From: Holophagaceae bacterium | GTDB lineage: Bacteria > Acidobacteriota > Holophagae > Holophagales > Holophagaceae | Reading direction: 5' to 3' | Assembly: GCA_017859955.1 (NCBI GenBank) | Contig: JAFNAB010000032.1 | Location: 1 to 38,627 of the forward strand | DNA length: 38,627 nt | Shown here: piece after piece, positions 35,113 through 38,627 of the stretch | Numbering within the stretch: position 1 is the first letter of the stretch | Layout: each line of letters begins with the position of its first letter | The notes under the pieces: model-generated | The model's database searches: none | Seen by the model: the letters and a program-made list of their open reading frames with translations, nothing else | Told to the model about the DNA's origin: nothing | Translations under genes and position numbers: made by a program

Positions 35113-35532
35113 TCACACCAAGTCGAAGGCGCTGAAGAAGTAGTGGAGTTCGCGCTCGGCGCTTTCCGGGGCATCCGATCCATGGACCGCGTTACGGGTG
35201 ATGCCCTTGCCGAAGCGATTCCTCAGAGTTCCGGGCGCGGCCTTGGAGCTGTCCGTCACCCCCATGAGCTCCCGCCAACGGCGCACCGCATCTTCCCCTT
35301 CGAGGACCATGAGGATCACTGGGCTCTCCATCATGAAGGCTTCGAGTTCGGGGAAGAATGCCTTGTGGATGTGCTCCCGGTAGAAGCCCTCGATGAGCTC
35401 CGGGGTGAGATGGGCCATCCGGAGGCCGTGGATCACGAAGCCTGCCTGCTCGATGGCCGTGATGATCTCGCCGATGTGGCCATCCTGTACCGCATTGGGT
35501 TTGATGATGGCGAAGGTGCGTTCCAGTGCCAT
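35113..35532 (-). CDS. ndk: Nucleoside diphosphate kinase
   Basis: Transfers the gamma phosphate among nucleoside triphosphates, 139 aa, the normal size. It begins ALERTFAIIKPNAVQDGHIG, contains RNRFGKGITRNAVHGSD with the phosphorylated His117, and ends AERELHYFF. It is the first gene of a two-gene minus-strand unit with the lipoprotein, divergent from secA. Confidence 0.96.
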   Translation of the reverse strand: MALERTFAIIKPNAVQDGHIGEIITAIEQAGFVIHGLRMAHLTPELIEGFYREHIHKAFFPELEAFMMESPVILMVLEGEDAVRRWRELMGVTDSSKAAPGTLRNRFGKGITRNAVHGSDAPESAERELHYFFSAFDLV

Positions 35533-35716
35533 GGACTCTCCGAGGTGACTCCAGCAGTGTAGCGGTTCATCGACAGGATGGTTCCGGTCCCCTTTACATG
35601 AAGTTTCGTGTTCTTCCGCACTTTCAGTTCCGGGTCTTGGGTGCCAGTAGGGCCTCTGGCTGGGAATTCACCGCAATCAGAGGTACACTCAGTGGTTTGA
35701 TGCGATTGGATCCAGA

Positions 35717-38362
<2,646 letters not shown>

Positions 38363-38367
38363 GCGCC

Positions 38368-38627
38368 ATGGAACTGGTGGTCGTCACAGGTCTTTCGGGA
38401 GCCGGGCGCCGGTCGGTGCTGAGCTCCCTGGAGGATGCCGGCTGCACAGCCCTGGACAATGTCCCCGCCCGTCTCCTGGAGCCCCTTCTCGAGATCGAGA
38501 CTAAGCTCAATCCCACGCGTCTCCGTCTGGCGGTGGGCATGGACAACCGCCATCCCGAGTTCGCCGAGGAGTTCGCGCCGCTGCTGACCCGCCTCAAGGC
38601 GGGCGGTGTCCGGGTGCAGGTGGTCTT
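38368..38627 (+). CDS. rapZ: RapZ/YvcJ-family nucleotide-binding protein, N-terminal part
   Basis: First 86 codons of a P-loop protein: MELVVVTGLSGAGRRSVLSS with a GLSGAGRR Walker A, then LEDAGCTALDNVPARLLEPL, the signature of the RapZ (YvcJ) family. In E. coli this adaptor directs RNase E to the GlmZ small RNA; in other phyla its role is less clear. It begins 5 nt after secA and runs off the right edge. Confidence 0.85.
   Translation, partial: MELVVVTGLSGAGRRSVLSSLEDAGCTALDNVPARLLEPLLEIETKLNPTRLRLAVGMDNRHPEFAEEFAPLLTRLKAGGVRVQVV

Overview
The window is high-GC bacterial DNA with tightly packed operons and many ATGA or GTGA stop/start overlaps. It combines alternative complex III plus a caa3 oxidase with a compact nifH-I1-I2-D-K-E-N-B-fdx-V cluster, next to pilT, typA, secA and rapZ. 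This mix suggests an Acidobacteriota relative of the Holophagae (Geothrix/Holophaga type). That placement is inference from gene content; no rRNA is present.

Layout. 1-2338 (minus): a tripartite efflux operon (TolC-like outer-membrane channel, HlyD/EmrA-like adaptor, first codons of an EmrB-like MFS pump). 2606-15399 (plus): one long respiratory operon, actA-actB-actC-actD/E-actF-cytochrome c-SCO-coxA-coxC-coxIV-coxB-cyoE. It would carry electrons from quinol through alternative complex III and cytochrome c to an A2-type caa3 oxidase, with copper insertion and heme O synthesis encoded alongside. 15400-16671 (minus): a PilT-type ATPase. 16897-18717 (plus): typA/bipA. 18719-18952: a GC-rich tandem array. 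18942-20249 (minus): a PilZ/receiver protein. 20491-22041: a NifA-type sigma-54 activator. 22545-33794: the nif cluster, with a canonical NifA upstream site and a -24/-12 promoter before nifH. 33796-34558: a GNAT acetyltransferase and an unknown small protein. 34562-35532 (minus): a lipoprotein and ndk. 35717-38627 (plus): secA and the start of rapZ.

Two repeat phenomena stand out. First, every nif spacer longer than 100 bp (five of five) holds a long imperfect palindrome whose arms are built from short words repeated about every 9-10 nt. Most of these differ in sequence but share one architecture, and they fall exactly between the modules nifH | nifI1I2 | nifDK | nifENB | fdx | nifV. Second, the GC-rich element that forms an array downstream of typA has a relative inserted in frame inside nifE, adding about 35 residues between two conserved blocks.

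Three loci in the first 13.3 kb look as if internal DNA is missing: the efflux adaptor lacks its membrane anchor, the actC/actD junction lacks the N-terminus of ActD, and coxC has its two ends in different frames. These may be real deletions or assembly errors; reads across the junctions would decide.
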